A DNA stretch of 64,000 nt from Methanosarcina horonobensis HB-1 = JCM 15518 (GTDB taxonomy: Archaea > Halobacteriota > Methanosarcinia > Methanosarcinales > Methanosarcinaceae), in assembly GCF_000970285.1 (NCBI RefSeq), contig NZ_CP009516.1:3947036-4011035 (forward strand). Reading direction: 5' to 3'. The notes under the pieces are model-generated. The model searched no databases. It had not been told where the DNA came from and saw only the letters and a program-made list of their open reading frames with translations. This document shows positions 56,511-64,000 of the stretch, piece after piece. A program made the position numbers and the translations under genes. Each line of letters starts with the position of its first letter. The stretch's first letter is position 1.

Positions 56511-57743
56511 TTGAGAAACGTTGTTATAGAAGAATTGAAAGCTTCGGAAGTTTACCGTCAGAAGGTAGAGGTTGTTGAAAGAAAGGGGCTCGGGCATCCG
56601 GACTATATCTGCGATGCGATTATGGAACAGATATCCGTAAACCTCAGCCAGAAGTACCTTGAGACTTTCGGAACTATCCTGCACCATAACATAGACAAAG
56701 GCATGCTTGTTGCAGGAGAGGTTGAAGGAAAATTCGGAGGGGGAAGAGTTGTAAGCCCTATGCGTCTGATCATTGGAGACAGGGCAACCTTCGAGTACGA
56801 GGGAGTTGAAATCGATGTTTCCAAGCTTGCAGTGGATACGGCAAAAGACTGGCTTTCGGAAAAGCTTCGTTTTGTAGACCCTGAAAATCTCATTTATCAG
56901 GTAGAACTTAAAAGGGGTTCTGCAGAACTTACGGACATTTTTAGCAGAGGAGGAAAAGTTCTCGGAGCAAACGATACATCCGCAGCAGTCGGATACGCGC
57001 CTCTTAGCCCTACGGAAAGGCTGATCCTCGAGACAGAACGTTACCTTAACTCAAAAGGGTTCAAGAAAGAATATCCGGAGTCAGGAGAAGACATAAAAGT
57101 AATGGGACTCAGGCATAAAGAGAATGTGCACCTTACGGTTGCTGCACCTTTTGTGGACAGATATGTTGAATCCGAAGAAGACTATTTTAAAAAGAAGATA
57201 GAACTGCACGACAGGATAGAGGAGTTTACTGCCGGGTTTGCAGAGAAAGAAAGAGCTGAGTTTGAAGCCTGCATGTGCGTGAGACCAACTGCTTCCCTTA
57301 ACACCCTGGACATGCCTGGAAGGGGAATGGAAGGAATTTACACAACAGTTACCGGGACGTCTGCAGAAGATGCCGACTGCGGAGAGGTGGGGCGCGGAAA
57401 TCGCGTAAATGGGATAATTCCTTTAAACCGCCCTGTCAGCAGTGAAGCTGCAGCAGGGAAAAACCCTGTAAGCCATATCGGAAAGATCTACAATCTCCTC
57501 TCCCACAGGATAGCGGCTGAGATTTACAGACAAGTCCCCGATGTTTCAGAGGTGTATGTATGGCTCCTGAGTGAAATCGGAACTCCGATTGATCAGCCTC
57601 AGATTGCAACTGCCCAGCTGATTATGAAAAAAGGTTTTGCAGGCGAGGTAGAAAAAGAGGCGGCAGAAGTTATAGAAAGAGAACTTGAAAATATTCACTC
57701 CTTCTCAATGGAACTTGTAGCAGGAAGGAAACCCATTTGCTGA
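56511..57743 (+). CDS. mat: Methionine adenosyltransferase, archaeal type
   Basis: 410 residues. It makes S-adenosylmethionine from methionine and ATP. The archaeal family shows ERKGLGHPDYICDAIMEQ near 25, GKFGGGRVV near 75 and a late GTPIDQPQIATAQ. It starts with TTG at 56511, supported by GGGGGG at 56498-56503; the first residues (LRNVVIEEL) match the family start. It is not part of an obvious operon. Confidence 0.95.
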   Translation: MRNVVIEELKASEVYRQKVEVVERKGLGHPDYICDAIMEQISVNLSQKYLETFGTILHHNIDKGMLVAGEVEGKFGGGRVVSPMRLIIGDRATFEYEGVEIDVSKLAVDTAKDWLSEKLRFVDPENLIYQVELKRGSAELTDIFSRGGKVLGANDTSAAVGYAPLSPTERLILETERYLNSKGFKKEYPESGEDIKVMGLRHKENVHLTVAAPFVDRYVESEEDYFKKKIELHDRIEEFTAGFAEKERAEFEACMCVRPTASLNTLDMPGRGMEGIYTTVTGTSAEDADCGEVGRGNRVNGIIPLNRPVSSEAAAGKNPVSHIGKIYNLLSHRIAAEIYRQVPDVSEVYVWLLSEIGTPIDQPQIATAQLIMKKGFAGEVEKEAAEVIERELENIHSFSMELVAGRKPIC

Positions 57744-58021
57744 ATAAGCAGATCCGTAAAAAACGCAACTTCTGTCAAATTGAGTTTTTTAACAAGACAT
57801 CAAATACCATACCGAATAGGAGTCCGGCAGATTTGGTCCTAAGATATAATTCCAAAAAGTGATATTGGAGTGGAAACTGATTTAAACGGTTATTATTCAG
57901 GATCTGCCTGCTGGACCTTTAAGAGGTAGGCAAGCTATAAAAGCAGGGTCTTGTAAAAAAAGAGAATCTTGTAAAATAAAGATATGATTTTATAAAATTA
58001 TAACTCATACCTGTATGCAGT

Positions 58022-58906
58022 TCATACCCCGGCAATGAAAGCTATCAGAGCAAAGAACATGGCTATTTTAAACATTTTAGAGGATTTTGTAGGGTTATTC
58101 CGTAAAAGGAGCTGAGCAATGGCTGCTAGAAACCCGAGGTCTGCCAGAAAAACTATGTAAAGGTAGCGGGACCCGAGAATGTGCATAAAGTAAGGGAGAG
58201 GGCTTAAAATTACGGCAAGAAGCCCTATAAGCACTGCAAGATACCCTGCTTTTTTTGCCCCTATCCTGAGTGGAAGAGTGTCTGCTCCTTCCTTACTGTC
58301 CCCTTCCATATCCTCAATGTCCTTTACGATTTCTCGGGCTGTAATGGCAAGAGCCGCAAGCAGGAAAAGTACGGAGAGAGCTTCAATTCCTCTAAACCCG
58401 AAAACCGAAGCTCCAAATAAAAAGACAGAACCGGTAAGGTAACCTATACTCAGGTTTCCTAAAAGGGGAGTACCTTTAAGGGTTTTTGCATAGAGAATTA
58501 ACAGCAGAGAATTAAAAAGGGCGATTAACCCGCAGACAGAGTTTATGGAGAAAGCCAGCAGGGTACCCAGGGAGAACAGAAGGTAAGAAAAATAAAAAGC
58601 CTCTTTTGCTTTTACTCGTCCGGATGGGATGGGCCTTTCAGGGCGGTTGATAGAGTCTATTTTTATGTCAAAGTAATCGTTAATCGTATTTCCTGCACCT
58701 GACACAAGAAATACTACCAGAAACACAAGCCCTGCATCAAGGAAAGGGAAAGATCCCGCAAAACCCGAACTAAAAGACCAGGAAATCAGGATATTAAAAG
58801 CTATCAGAGTTCCGATTACAGCTGCGAAACCTGCCATCAAGCAGTTCCCGTACCTCATAAGTTCCAGATATGTGCGTATTCCGGCAGACATCAGAAGAAA
58901 CAGCAT
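58022..58906 (-). CDS. Digeranylgeranylglyceryl phosphate synthase (UbiA family)
   Basis: 294 residues with about eight to nine spans. The two prenyl-diphosphate/Mg-binding motifs are [15 protein letters not shown] near 73 and [13 protein letters not shown] near 190. This is the DGGGP synthase that attaches the second geranylgeranyl chain in archaeal ether lipids. Met 6 at 58891 is an alternative start. Neither has a clear ribosome-binding site, and a TATA-like ATACTTTATAAT abuts the first ATG, so a leaderless transcript is possible. Confidence 0.9.
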   Translation of the reverse strand: MLFLLMSAGIRTYLELMRYGNCLMAGFAAVIGTLIAFNILISWSFSSGFAGSFPFLDAGLVFLVVFLVSGAGNTINDYFDIKIDSINRPERPIPSGRVKAKEAFYFSYLLFSLGTLLAFSINSVCGLIALFNSLLLILYAKTLKGTPLLGNLSIGYLTGSVFLFGASVFGFRGIEALSVLFLLAALAITAREIVKDIEDMEGDSKEGADTLPLRIGAKKAGYLAVLIGLLAVILSPLPYFMHILGSRYLYIVFLADLGFLAAIAQLLLRNNPTKSSKMFKIAMFFALIAFIAGV

Positions 58907-59429
58907 TATAAAGTATTAAAATTTTGCCAAAAATGTAACCGATCACTATGTTACTAATATCCTGCTGATTTAACTATCAACCTTTATCCAATCACTTTCT
59001 GATTTTGCTGCAAATAATAATGAATCGCTACTAGGAATAGTATCCAGATTTCTGCACAAGAGAAAAAAACTGTGCATTCCGGTTGTATTAGAGCAGATTT
59101 CACAAAGAGAGAACATTAATTTAAATAAGATTTGAATGCTTACAAGAAAAAATTCTACCTGTACAGGAAAGTGAAAAATTTAAATTAGTTGTCGATTGGG
59201 TATTATCTAAAAGGCATGATTTACCGTCGGTCTCATTTTTAAAGAGATTCAAAGCCAGTAACATATCCATAAAAAAACGTAACCTTTTTTAGATCTGCAG
59301 TTAAATCGGAGAAATATATTAAAAATAAATCCTAAATTTTGTTTATATGAATAATATAATAAATTGTTAATGACTTACCGTACAGCAGAGATTTCTAGTT
59401 ACAGACGTGCGGGCGGAGGCCAGTAAAAA
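58907..59429. other. Intergenic region upstream of the GGDT-repeat gene
   Basis: About 520 bp between divergent genes, AT-rich. AAATATATTAAAAATAAATCC near 59312 and TTTATATGAATAATATAATAAA near 59341 are promoter-like. No coding pattern is seen. Confidence 0.5.
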
Positions 59430-60935
59430 ATGAAACCCCATTTTTTAATTTCTTTAATTTATGTATTGTTGGTGATATTATTAATTCCTGGAATGACTCC
59501 CCATATGGCGTCTGCTGCAGATGAAACTGATGGAGACAGCGGAAGTTCGGATGCAGGAGATGCTGGAGGAGATACCGGAGGAGATGCTGGAGGAGATACC
59601 GGAGGAGATACTGGAGGAGATACTGGAGGAGATGCTGGAGGAGATACCGGAGGAGATACTGGAGGAGATACTGGAGGAGATACCGGAGGAGATACTGGAG
59701 GAGATACCGGAGGAGATACTGGAGGAGATACTGGAGGAGATACCGGAGGAGATACTGGAGGAGATACCGGAGGAGATACTGGAGGAGACACCGGAGGAGA
59801 CACCGGAGGAGACACCGGAGGAGATACTGGAGGAGATACCGGAGGAGATACTGGAGGAGATACTGGAGGAGATACTGGAGGAGATACTGGAGGAGACACC
59901 GGAGGAGACACCGGAGGAGATACTGGAGGAGATACCGGAGGAGATACTGGAGGAGATACTGGAGGAGACACCGGAGGAGACACCGGAGGAGATACTGGAG
60001 GAGATACTGGAGGAGATACTGGAGGAGACACCGGAGGAGATACTGGAGGAGATACTGGAGGAGATACTGGAGGAGATACCGGAGGAGATACTGGAGGAGA
60101 TACCGGAGGAGATACTGGAGGAAATACCGGAGGAGATACTGGAGGAAACACTGACTCAGGAAATACTGGATCAGGAAATACTGGAGGAGATACTGAAGGA
60201 AATACTGACTCAGGAGATGACGGGAGTTCAAGTTCTGGTTCCAGTTCAAGTTCCGGCTCTAGCTCTGACTCTGACTCAGATTCCAGTAGCATAGGAAGCG
60301 GTATTTCCACAGAACCGGCTACTAATATCGAAATCAAGGAGCTTGCTACCAGAAACGTGATAAGTGGTTATCATATAGAATATCAGTTTCCGGAAAATGT
60401 TACATGCATAACATGTGTTGAGTATGATGCAAAGAGAACCTTCAGAAGGACAACAGCAATTGTAGAAGTACTTAAGGGTAAATCCATTCTTGTCTCACAA
60501 CTTCCTGCTGGCAGAATATACAAACATGTGAATATCTGGATAGGAGAAAATGCAGCAGGACTCCCCACTTCCCTAAAAAATGGATTAGTAGGATTCAAAG
60601 TCGAAAAAGAATGGATTGAAAATAATAATGTCAATGAGTCCCTGATAACCCTTCAACGATACAATAAAGGATGGAAGTCCCTTGATACGGAAAAAGTCGG
60701 AGAAGACGATAATTACGTTTATTTTGAATCAAAAACACCTGGCTATTCCTTCTTTGCAATAACGGAATATGATGCAGAAGGAAATGAAACCCAGTTGCAG
60801 AAAACCCTGAGAAGCCTGGGAGAACAAAATGGCATAGTCAAAGAGCCTATGGAGGTAGCTAAGGTGCTTATTGCATTTTCTCTGCCTTTATTTGCGCTTC
60901 TTGTAGGATATGCTGTGTTGAAGAAAAAGATCTGA
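59430..60935 (+). CDS. GGDT-repeat surface protein with PGF-pre-PGF domain
   Basis: 501 residues. A signal peptide (about 1-30, ending near HMASAAD) is followed by a long low-complexity Gly-Gly-Asp-Thr region (about 44-240) and a Ser-rich stretch (about 260-290). Then comes a folded domain of about 170 residues (PENVTCITCVEYDAKRTFRRT, VNIWIGENAAGLP, YFESKTPGYSFFAITEY) that matches the PGF-pre-PGF domain of methanogen surface proteins. It ends in a membrane anchor with KKK (about 478-501). The repeat would form an extended acidic stalk, perhaps calcium-binding. GGAGG at 59416-59420 is a good ribosome site. Confidence 0.85.
   Translation: MKPHFLISLIYVLLVILLIPGMTPHMASAADETDGDSGSSDAGDAGGDTGGDAGGDTGGDTGGDTGGDAGGDTGGDTGGDTGGDTGGDTGGDTGGDTGGDTGGDTGGDTGGDTGGDTGGDTGGDTGGDTGGDTGGDTGGDTGGDTGGDTGGDTGGDTGGDTGGDTGGDTGGDTGGDTGGDTGGDTGGDTGGDTGGDTGGDTGGDTGGDTGGDTGGDTGGDTGGDTGGDTGGNTGGDTGGNTDSGNTGSGNTGGDTEGNTDSGDDGSSSSGSSSSSGSSSDSDSDSSSIGSGISTEPATNIEIKELATRNVISGYHIEYQFPENVTCITCVEYDAKRTFRRTTAIVEVLKGKSILVSQLPAGRIYKHVNIWIGENAAGLPTSLKNGLVGFKVEKEWIENNNVNESLITLQRYNKGWKSLDTEKVGEDDNYVYFESKTPGYSFFAITEYDAEGNETQLQKTLRSLGEQNGIVKEPMEVAKVLIAFSLPLFALLVGYAVLKKKI
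59560..60150 (+). repeat. 12-bp tandem repeat, about 48 units
   Basis: Units of GGAGGAGATACT vary mainly at the third positions (ATACC, ACACC, GATGCT). The period of 12 keeps the frame, so each unit adds Gly-Gly-Asp-Thr (or Ala). Because 12 is divisible by 3, other frames are open on both strands as well, giving false long open frames. Confidence 0.9.
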
Positions 60936-60953
60936 AGTTTACTATAGCATGAA

Positions 60954-60982
60954 AGTATGTGAGGTTCCCTGCCTCACTTACT
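60954..60982 (+). terminator. Hairpin terminator of the GGDT-repeat gene
   Basis: AGTATGTGAGG and CCTCACTTACT form an 11-bp stem with one mismatch and a 7-base loop, 19 bases after the stop. Confidence 0.7.
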
Positions 60983-61092
60983 CTAAATTACTTTTCCTAT
61001 AAGATTCCAAAAAGGATAAATGAAGAATAAAACAGACCGCTCCTGAAGAAGTAGGGCACGGCAAGTGGCAACGAAAAAAAGAATTTAAATGG

Positions 61093-62007
61093 TTATTTTA
61101 CTTTTACTGTGAGCATCCGGTCAAGAGCTTCTTTTGCCTTTATCCTCACGTCTTCAGGGACTATTACTACATGCTGCATCTTTTCAAGGGAAACCAGGAC
61201 TTTTTCAAGGCTGATCATTTTCATACTTGGGCAGCAAGCAAATTCTGAAATGCAATAGTATTTCTTTTCCGGAGCTGCCTTAAGAAGCCCGTGAATAAGA
61301 CCGCACTCCGTGCCTATTATAAATTCATGCGCAGGCGATTTTTTTGCGTATACGATCATACCCCGCGTGCTTGCCACATGGTCTGCAAGTTCAAGTACCT
61401 CGGGGCGACACTCGGGATGGGCTATGAATTTGGCCTGGGGATGTTTTTCCTTCATTCTCAGGACATCTTCCCTCAGGATCTGGTGATGTGTGGGGCAGTG
61501 CCCTTCCCAGGGAATAATTTTTTTGTCAGTGCGGGCTGCAACATAAGCGGCCAGGTTCTTGTCAGGCACGAAAATAACCTCATCGGCGTCCAGGGAGTTT
61601 ACTACTTCTACGGCGTTAGCAGAGGTACAGCAGATATAGGATTCTGCTTTGACTGCAGCCGAGCTATTTACATAGGAAACGACCAGAGCTTCAGGGTGTT
61701 CTTCTTTCAGTTTTTTAAGGCCTTCTACATTTACCATATCTGCCATAGGGCAGGTAGCATCAATTTCAGGCAACAGTACCGTCTTATTCGGAGAAAGAAT
61801 TGCGGCACTCTCCCCCATAAAATGGACTCCACAAAAAACGATAACTTCCGCATCCTGACGTACGGCTTCCTGGCTCAGGGCAAGGGAATCCCCGACAAAG
61901 TCCGCAATGTCCTGAACCTCAGGGCGGGAATAATAGTGAGAAAGAATTACTGCGTTTCGTTTTAATTTCAATTCTTTGATCCTTTTTATAAGGTCTGCTT
62001 GCTGCAT
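61093..62007 (-). CDS. nadA: Quinolinate synthase A
   Basis: 304 residues from ATG 62007, which has GGTGGT upstream; the frame extends to 62046. The enzyme joins iminoaspartate and dihydroxyacetone phosphate using a [4Fe-4S] cluster. The three cluster cysteines are in [11 protein letters not shown] near 83, CCTSANA near 125 and TECGLIHG with CPSM near 255-275. It is on the same strand as nadX upstream. Confidence 0.95.
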   Translation of the reverse strand: MQQADLIKRIKELKLKRNAVILSHYYSRPEVQDIADFVGDSLALSQEAVRQDAEVIVFCGVHFMGESAAILSPNKTVLLPEIDATCPMADMVNVEGLKKLKEEHPEALVVSYVNSSAAVKAESYICCTSANAVEVVNSLDADEVIFVPDKNLAAYVAARTDKKIIPWEGHCPTHHQILREDVLRMKEKHPQAKFIAHPECRPEVLELADHVASTRGMIVYAKKSPAHEFIIGTECGLIHGLLKAAPEKKYYCISEFACCPSMKMISLEKVLVSLEKMQHVVIVPEDVRIKAKEALDRMLTVKVK

Positions 62008-62508
62008 GTGACCACCATAAACATTAGAGAAATTAACCTTAGACAAATTAATCTGGAGAAATTTACCTGAGATATTTTAAACGGAGAGATTCCCGAACTA
62101 TGGGGATATTTAACTTAAGAATATTTTTGAGTATTTGAATAGAAGGGCATATTAAACGTAAAAAGTGCAGTAGGAAGATTTTATCCGTAAAGCTTTTTTC
62201 GCGTACATACGCTGCCTCCTGAGATGTACCTGCTTAACTCTTCCGTCCTATATAATATTTGTGAACACATCCAGCCTTCTATCCGAAAAATGTTACCGGA
62301 AAAAGGAGGAAGAGGAAAAAACGAAAATAAGGAAGAGTAAGAATGGAAAATTGAATAGAAATAATTTGAGAGATTTCTGAAACTTAAGATTTCTAATTTC
62401 CTGTAGTTGCAGACTCATACTCCAGATAAGACTAACGGTTCGGGTTAAGATTAAAAGTTTGAAAACTTTAAGTTTCAATGCTAAAGTTCAGCTTCAATAT
62501 AAAAGGTT
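62008..62508. other. Intergenic region between nadX and nadA
   Basis: About 500 bp on the minus strand. No gene is supportable. A long gap for two genes of the same pathway suggests separate promoters, perhaps with regulation. Confidence 0.5.
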
Positions 62509-63324
62509 TCATGTCCCTATCTGGAAAGGATTCAGGATCTTTTTCAGGGTAGAAATTGCAGAGAGGGCTGCAAGATAACTTGTTTTAGGGTTATCAGGAG
62601 AAGGAAGATTTTCCACTCTTGTGCAGAATTTCCCGAATTCTCCTTCTACATTGACTTCGTGCACGTTTCTGGAAAGGGAAGGATCAGCTATGACTTTTAC
62701 CGTCGTCCGCTCAAAACCTATGCCTGCAAGGCTTATGGTCGCTGCCACGTTAACGTTTGCAGGAAAGGCTTTTACGGCTTCCGAAGCAGGTCCTTCAAAG
62801 AGTAACATCTCTTTTTCAAGCTTTTCAAGCTCTATACCGTGCTCCACAACATAGGGAGCTCCCATAAGTCCTGACGGAGGCTTCCTTGTGGTCAGGGTAA
62901 CAGAGGAAACTCCGGCAGCACATGCCGAATTTATCCCGTCAATTCCGACAACCGCACCAGAGGGGAAGTAAAGCCTGCAGCTATGCTGCTTTGCAAGCCC
63001 GAAAAGAGTTTCCCTCAGTTCTTTGTCTGCAAGGGCACCTACACTCAGAATCATCACATCCCGTCCTGCTTGAAGGGCCTGAGGGACAATGAACCTGACG
63101 GCGTTCTGAGAAGCACTTTCTATAACAAGGTCTACACTGCATATGAGTTCTTCGATCTTCATATATGCAGGCCTGCATGTTTTCAGGGAATTTGCAAGTT
63201 CAAGTGCTTTGCTTTCCGAAGAGTCGCAGAGGGCGTACAGCTCTGCATTAATCTCCCTGTTATCAATTGCCCTGCAAATCTGTCCACCAATGAATCCGCA
63301 ACCAATAATTCCTATTTTCAGTAT
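62509..63324 (-). CDS. nadX: L-aspartate dehydrogenase (ATA or CTG start)
   Basis: About 271 residues. The Rossmann start LKIGIIGCGFIGGQIC is present in phase upstream of the first ATG (63162). At the family's normal start the codon is ATA (63324-63322), with AGGAG at 63335-63331. CTG follows. No ATG, GTG or TTG occurs between the upstream stop and the Rossmann motif. The rest is intact: IESASQNAV near 70, FPSGAVVGIDG near 120, ANVNVAATISLAGIGFE near 190. It oxidises aspartate to iminoaspartate for NadA. ATG 63162 would delete the NAD-binding fold. Either a non-canonical start is used or the gene is weakly expressed. Confidence 0.85.
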   Translation of the reverse strand: MLKIGIIGCGFIGGQICRAIDNREINAELYALCDSSESKALELANSLKTCRPAYMKIEELICSVDLVIESASQNAVRFIVPQALQAGRDVMILSVGALADKELRETLFGLAKQHSCRLYFPSGAVVGIDGINSACAAGVSSVTLTTRKPPSGLMGAPYVVEHGIELEKLEKEMLLFEGPASEAVKAFPANVNVAATISLAGIGFERTTVKVIADPSLSRNVHEVNVEGEFGKFCTRVENLPSPDNPKTSYLAALSAISTLKKILNPFQIGT

Positions 63325-63669
63325 TCCAGGCTCCTGAGAATAATTAGTAAGTTTTTAATTGCCTCAACAATTTAGCTGGTATTTTTCGATCAACTATAAT
63401 TGCTTATATATAATTTTCTTTATATGCCCGGCACAGAGAAACTCCGAGAACGGGAGTACTGTATTCCTTTCTCTATCTTTAAACCTTCTGTTCCTGCATC
63501 TTCTCTTTCGTCTCAAGAATCTTCACTTGAATTAGATCCGCTCTTTACTCTCTGTCCAGAATATCCAAATTGCATACTGTAAAGTAAAAACATGATGGAA
63601 GAAAAAACAGAAGGAAAATGCCCATATCCCTTATAAATACGGGAGACATAAAATAGCAAGGTAAAAATT
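63325..63669. other. Divergent nadX/nadC control region
   Basis: About 345 bp with both promoters. No further gene is supported. Confidence 0.5.
63631..63639 (+). promoter_or_regulatory. TATA-box candidate for nadC
   Basis: TTATAAATA lies about 31 bases before the nadC ATG, giving a leader of about ten bases or less. Confidence 0.5.
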
Positions 63670-64000
63670 ATGTTTATCAGAGAAATTGAAAGCTTCATAG
63701 AAGAAGACCTGGGGTACGACGATGTTTCCTGTACTATTGTTCCGGACAGACCTGTTGAAGCCACTGTTTTTACGAAAGAGGACTGTACGGTTGCCGGGAT
63801 AGATGAGGCAGCATCAATATATTATTACTTCGGAATTCAGGCGGAAACCGATTTTAAAGATGGAGACCGCCTCAGCAAAGGAGATGTGATTTTCAGGCTC
63901 AGGGGAGGAGCCGTATCCATTCTCAGGGCAGAGCGCATTAGCCTTAACTTCCTCGGGCACCTCAGCGGGATTGCCACCCTGACAAGAAACTGCACCGATA
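63670..64000 (+). CDS. nadC: Nicotinate-nucleotide pyrophosphorylase, 5' part
   Basis: The first 110 residues, cut by the window edge. MFIREIESFIEEDLGYDD is the usual N-terminus, and ILRAERISLNFLGHLSGIAT near 90 is the QPRTase substrate-binding signature (the RAER...LNxL..SGIAT block). It converts quinolinate and PRPP to nicotinate mononucleotide. AAGGT precedes the ATG. With nadA and nadX it completes de novo NAD synthesis. Confidence 0.93.
   Translation, partial: MFIREIESFIEEDLGYDDVSCTIVPDRPVEATVFTKEDCTVAGIDEAASIYYYFGIQAETDFKDGDRLSKGDVIFRLRGGAVSILRAERISLNFLGHLSGIATLTRNCTD

Noticed and set aside
59395-60337. Long open frames on the minus strand and in another plus frame (LLQYLL-, SPPVSPPV- and EEILEE-type proteins)
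   Set aside because: They come from the 12-bp repeat, which leaves several frames open. Only the plus-strand frame from 59430 has a ribosome site, signal peptide and folded domain.
61291-61965. A 224-codon frame opposite nadA
   Set aside because: It is fully antisense to a clear enzyme and has no family features.

Overview
The window is almost certainly from a Methanosarcina chromosome (Euryarchaeota). It carries a complete six-gene CODH/acetyl-CoA synthase operon (cdhA-cdhB-cdhC-cooC-cdhD-cdhE) of the aceticlastic methanogen type. It also has archaeal-type methionine adenosyltransferase, DGGGP synthase for ether lipids, deoxyhypusine synthase, a TATA-binding protein, a MEDS-domain histidine kinase and disaggregatase-related surface proteins. 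Intergenic DNA is long and AT-rich, and Shine-Dalgarno sites of the GGAGG/GGTGA type are common. The species assignment is inferred from gene content, not from a search.

Layout. (1) 1-2.3 kb: a small membrane protein, a CPBP-family membrane protein with altered catalytic motifs, and AT-rich spacer. (2) 2.3-15.7 kb, plus strand: a surface-polysaccharide locus with a double GT2 glycosyltransferase, a double-domain polysaccharide deacetylase and its single-domain paralogue, a FemAB-like transferase, a DUF354 protein, a GT-B glycosyltransferase, an NAD-dependent sugar epimerase/dehydratase, a DegT/DnrJ aminotransferase, a Wzx-type flippase and a GT-C-like membrane protein. (3) 15.8-20.9 kb, minus strand: two tandem beta-helix proteins of the disaggregatase-related family, probably acting on the cell-surface polymer. 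(4) 20.9-23.2 kb: a largely gene-free stretch with one possible 50-residue secreted peptide. (5) 23.3-27.8 kb: a YdjM-like membrane protein, then a minus-strand set with an acyl carrier protein, an internally deleted AMP-ligase, a PP-loop ATPase, a DUF362 ferredoxin-like protein and a hexapeptide acyltransferase. (6) 28-35.6 kb: iorBA, a CooC-like ATPase and a large MEDS/PAS histidine kinase. (7) 35.6-39.7 kb: a TetR regulator, a frameshifted tbp, a MarR regulator with an MFS transporter, and a DUF134 regulator. (8) 39.7-50 kb: the CODH/ACS operon, preceded by a tandem duplication of about 650 bp that contains its candidate promoter. Each copy holds a 121-bp element with terminal inverted repeats, and a diverged relative lies just past the operon terminator. 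(9) 50-64 kb: housekeeping genes (pyrF, dys, a FetAB-like exporter, a thioredoxin, a zinc-ribbon protein, a PIN protein, mat, DGGGP synthase), a GGDT-repeat surface protein, and the NAD-biosynthesis set nadA-nadX on the minus strand with nadC divergent and cut by the window end.

How the genes work together. Sections 2 and 3 look like one system for making, exporting, modifying and later trimming an extracellular heteropolysaccharide such as methanochondroitin. Section 8 is the central carbon machinery for cleaving or making acetyl-CoA. nadA, nadX and nadC give a route from aspartate to nicotinate mononucleotide.

The most notable observations are the tandemly duplicated cdh promoter/leader with its inverted-repeat elements, the tbp gene broken by a 2-nt insertion, the adenylating enzyme that has lost its centre but kept both ends beside an intact ACP, the nadX gene whose best start codon is ATA, and the archaeal polysaccharide locus with XrtA-like deacetylase and FemAB components.
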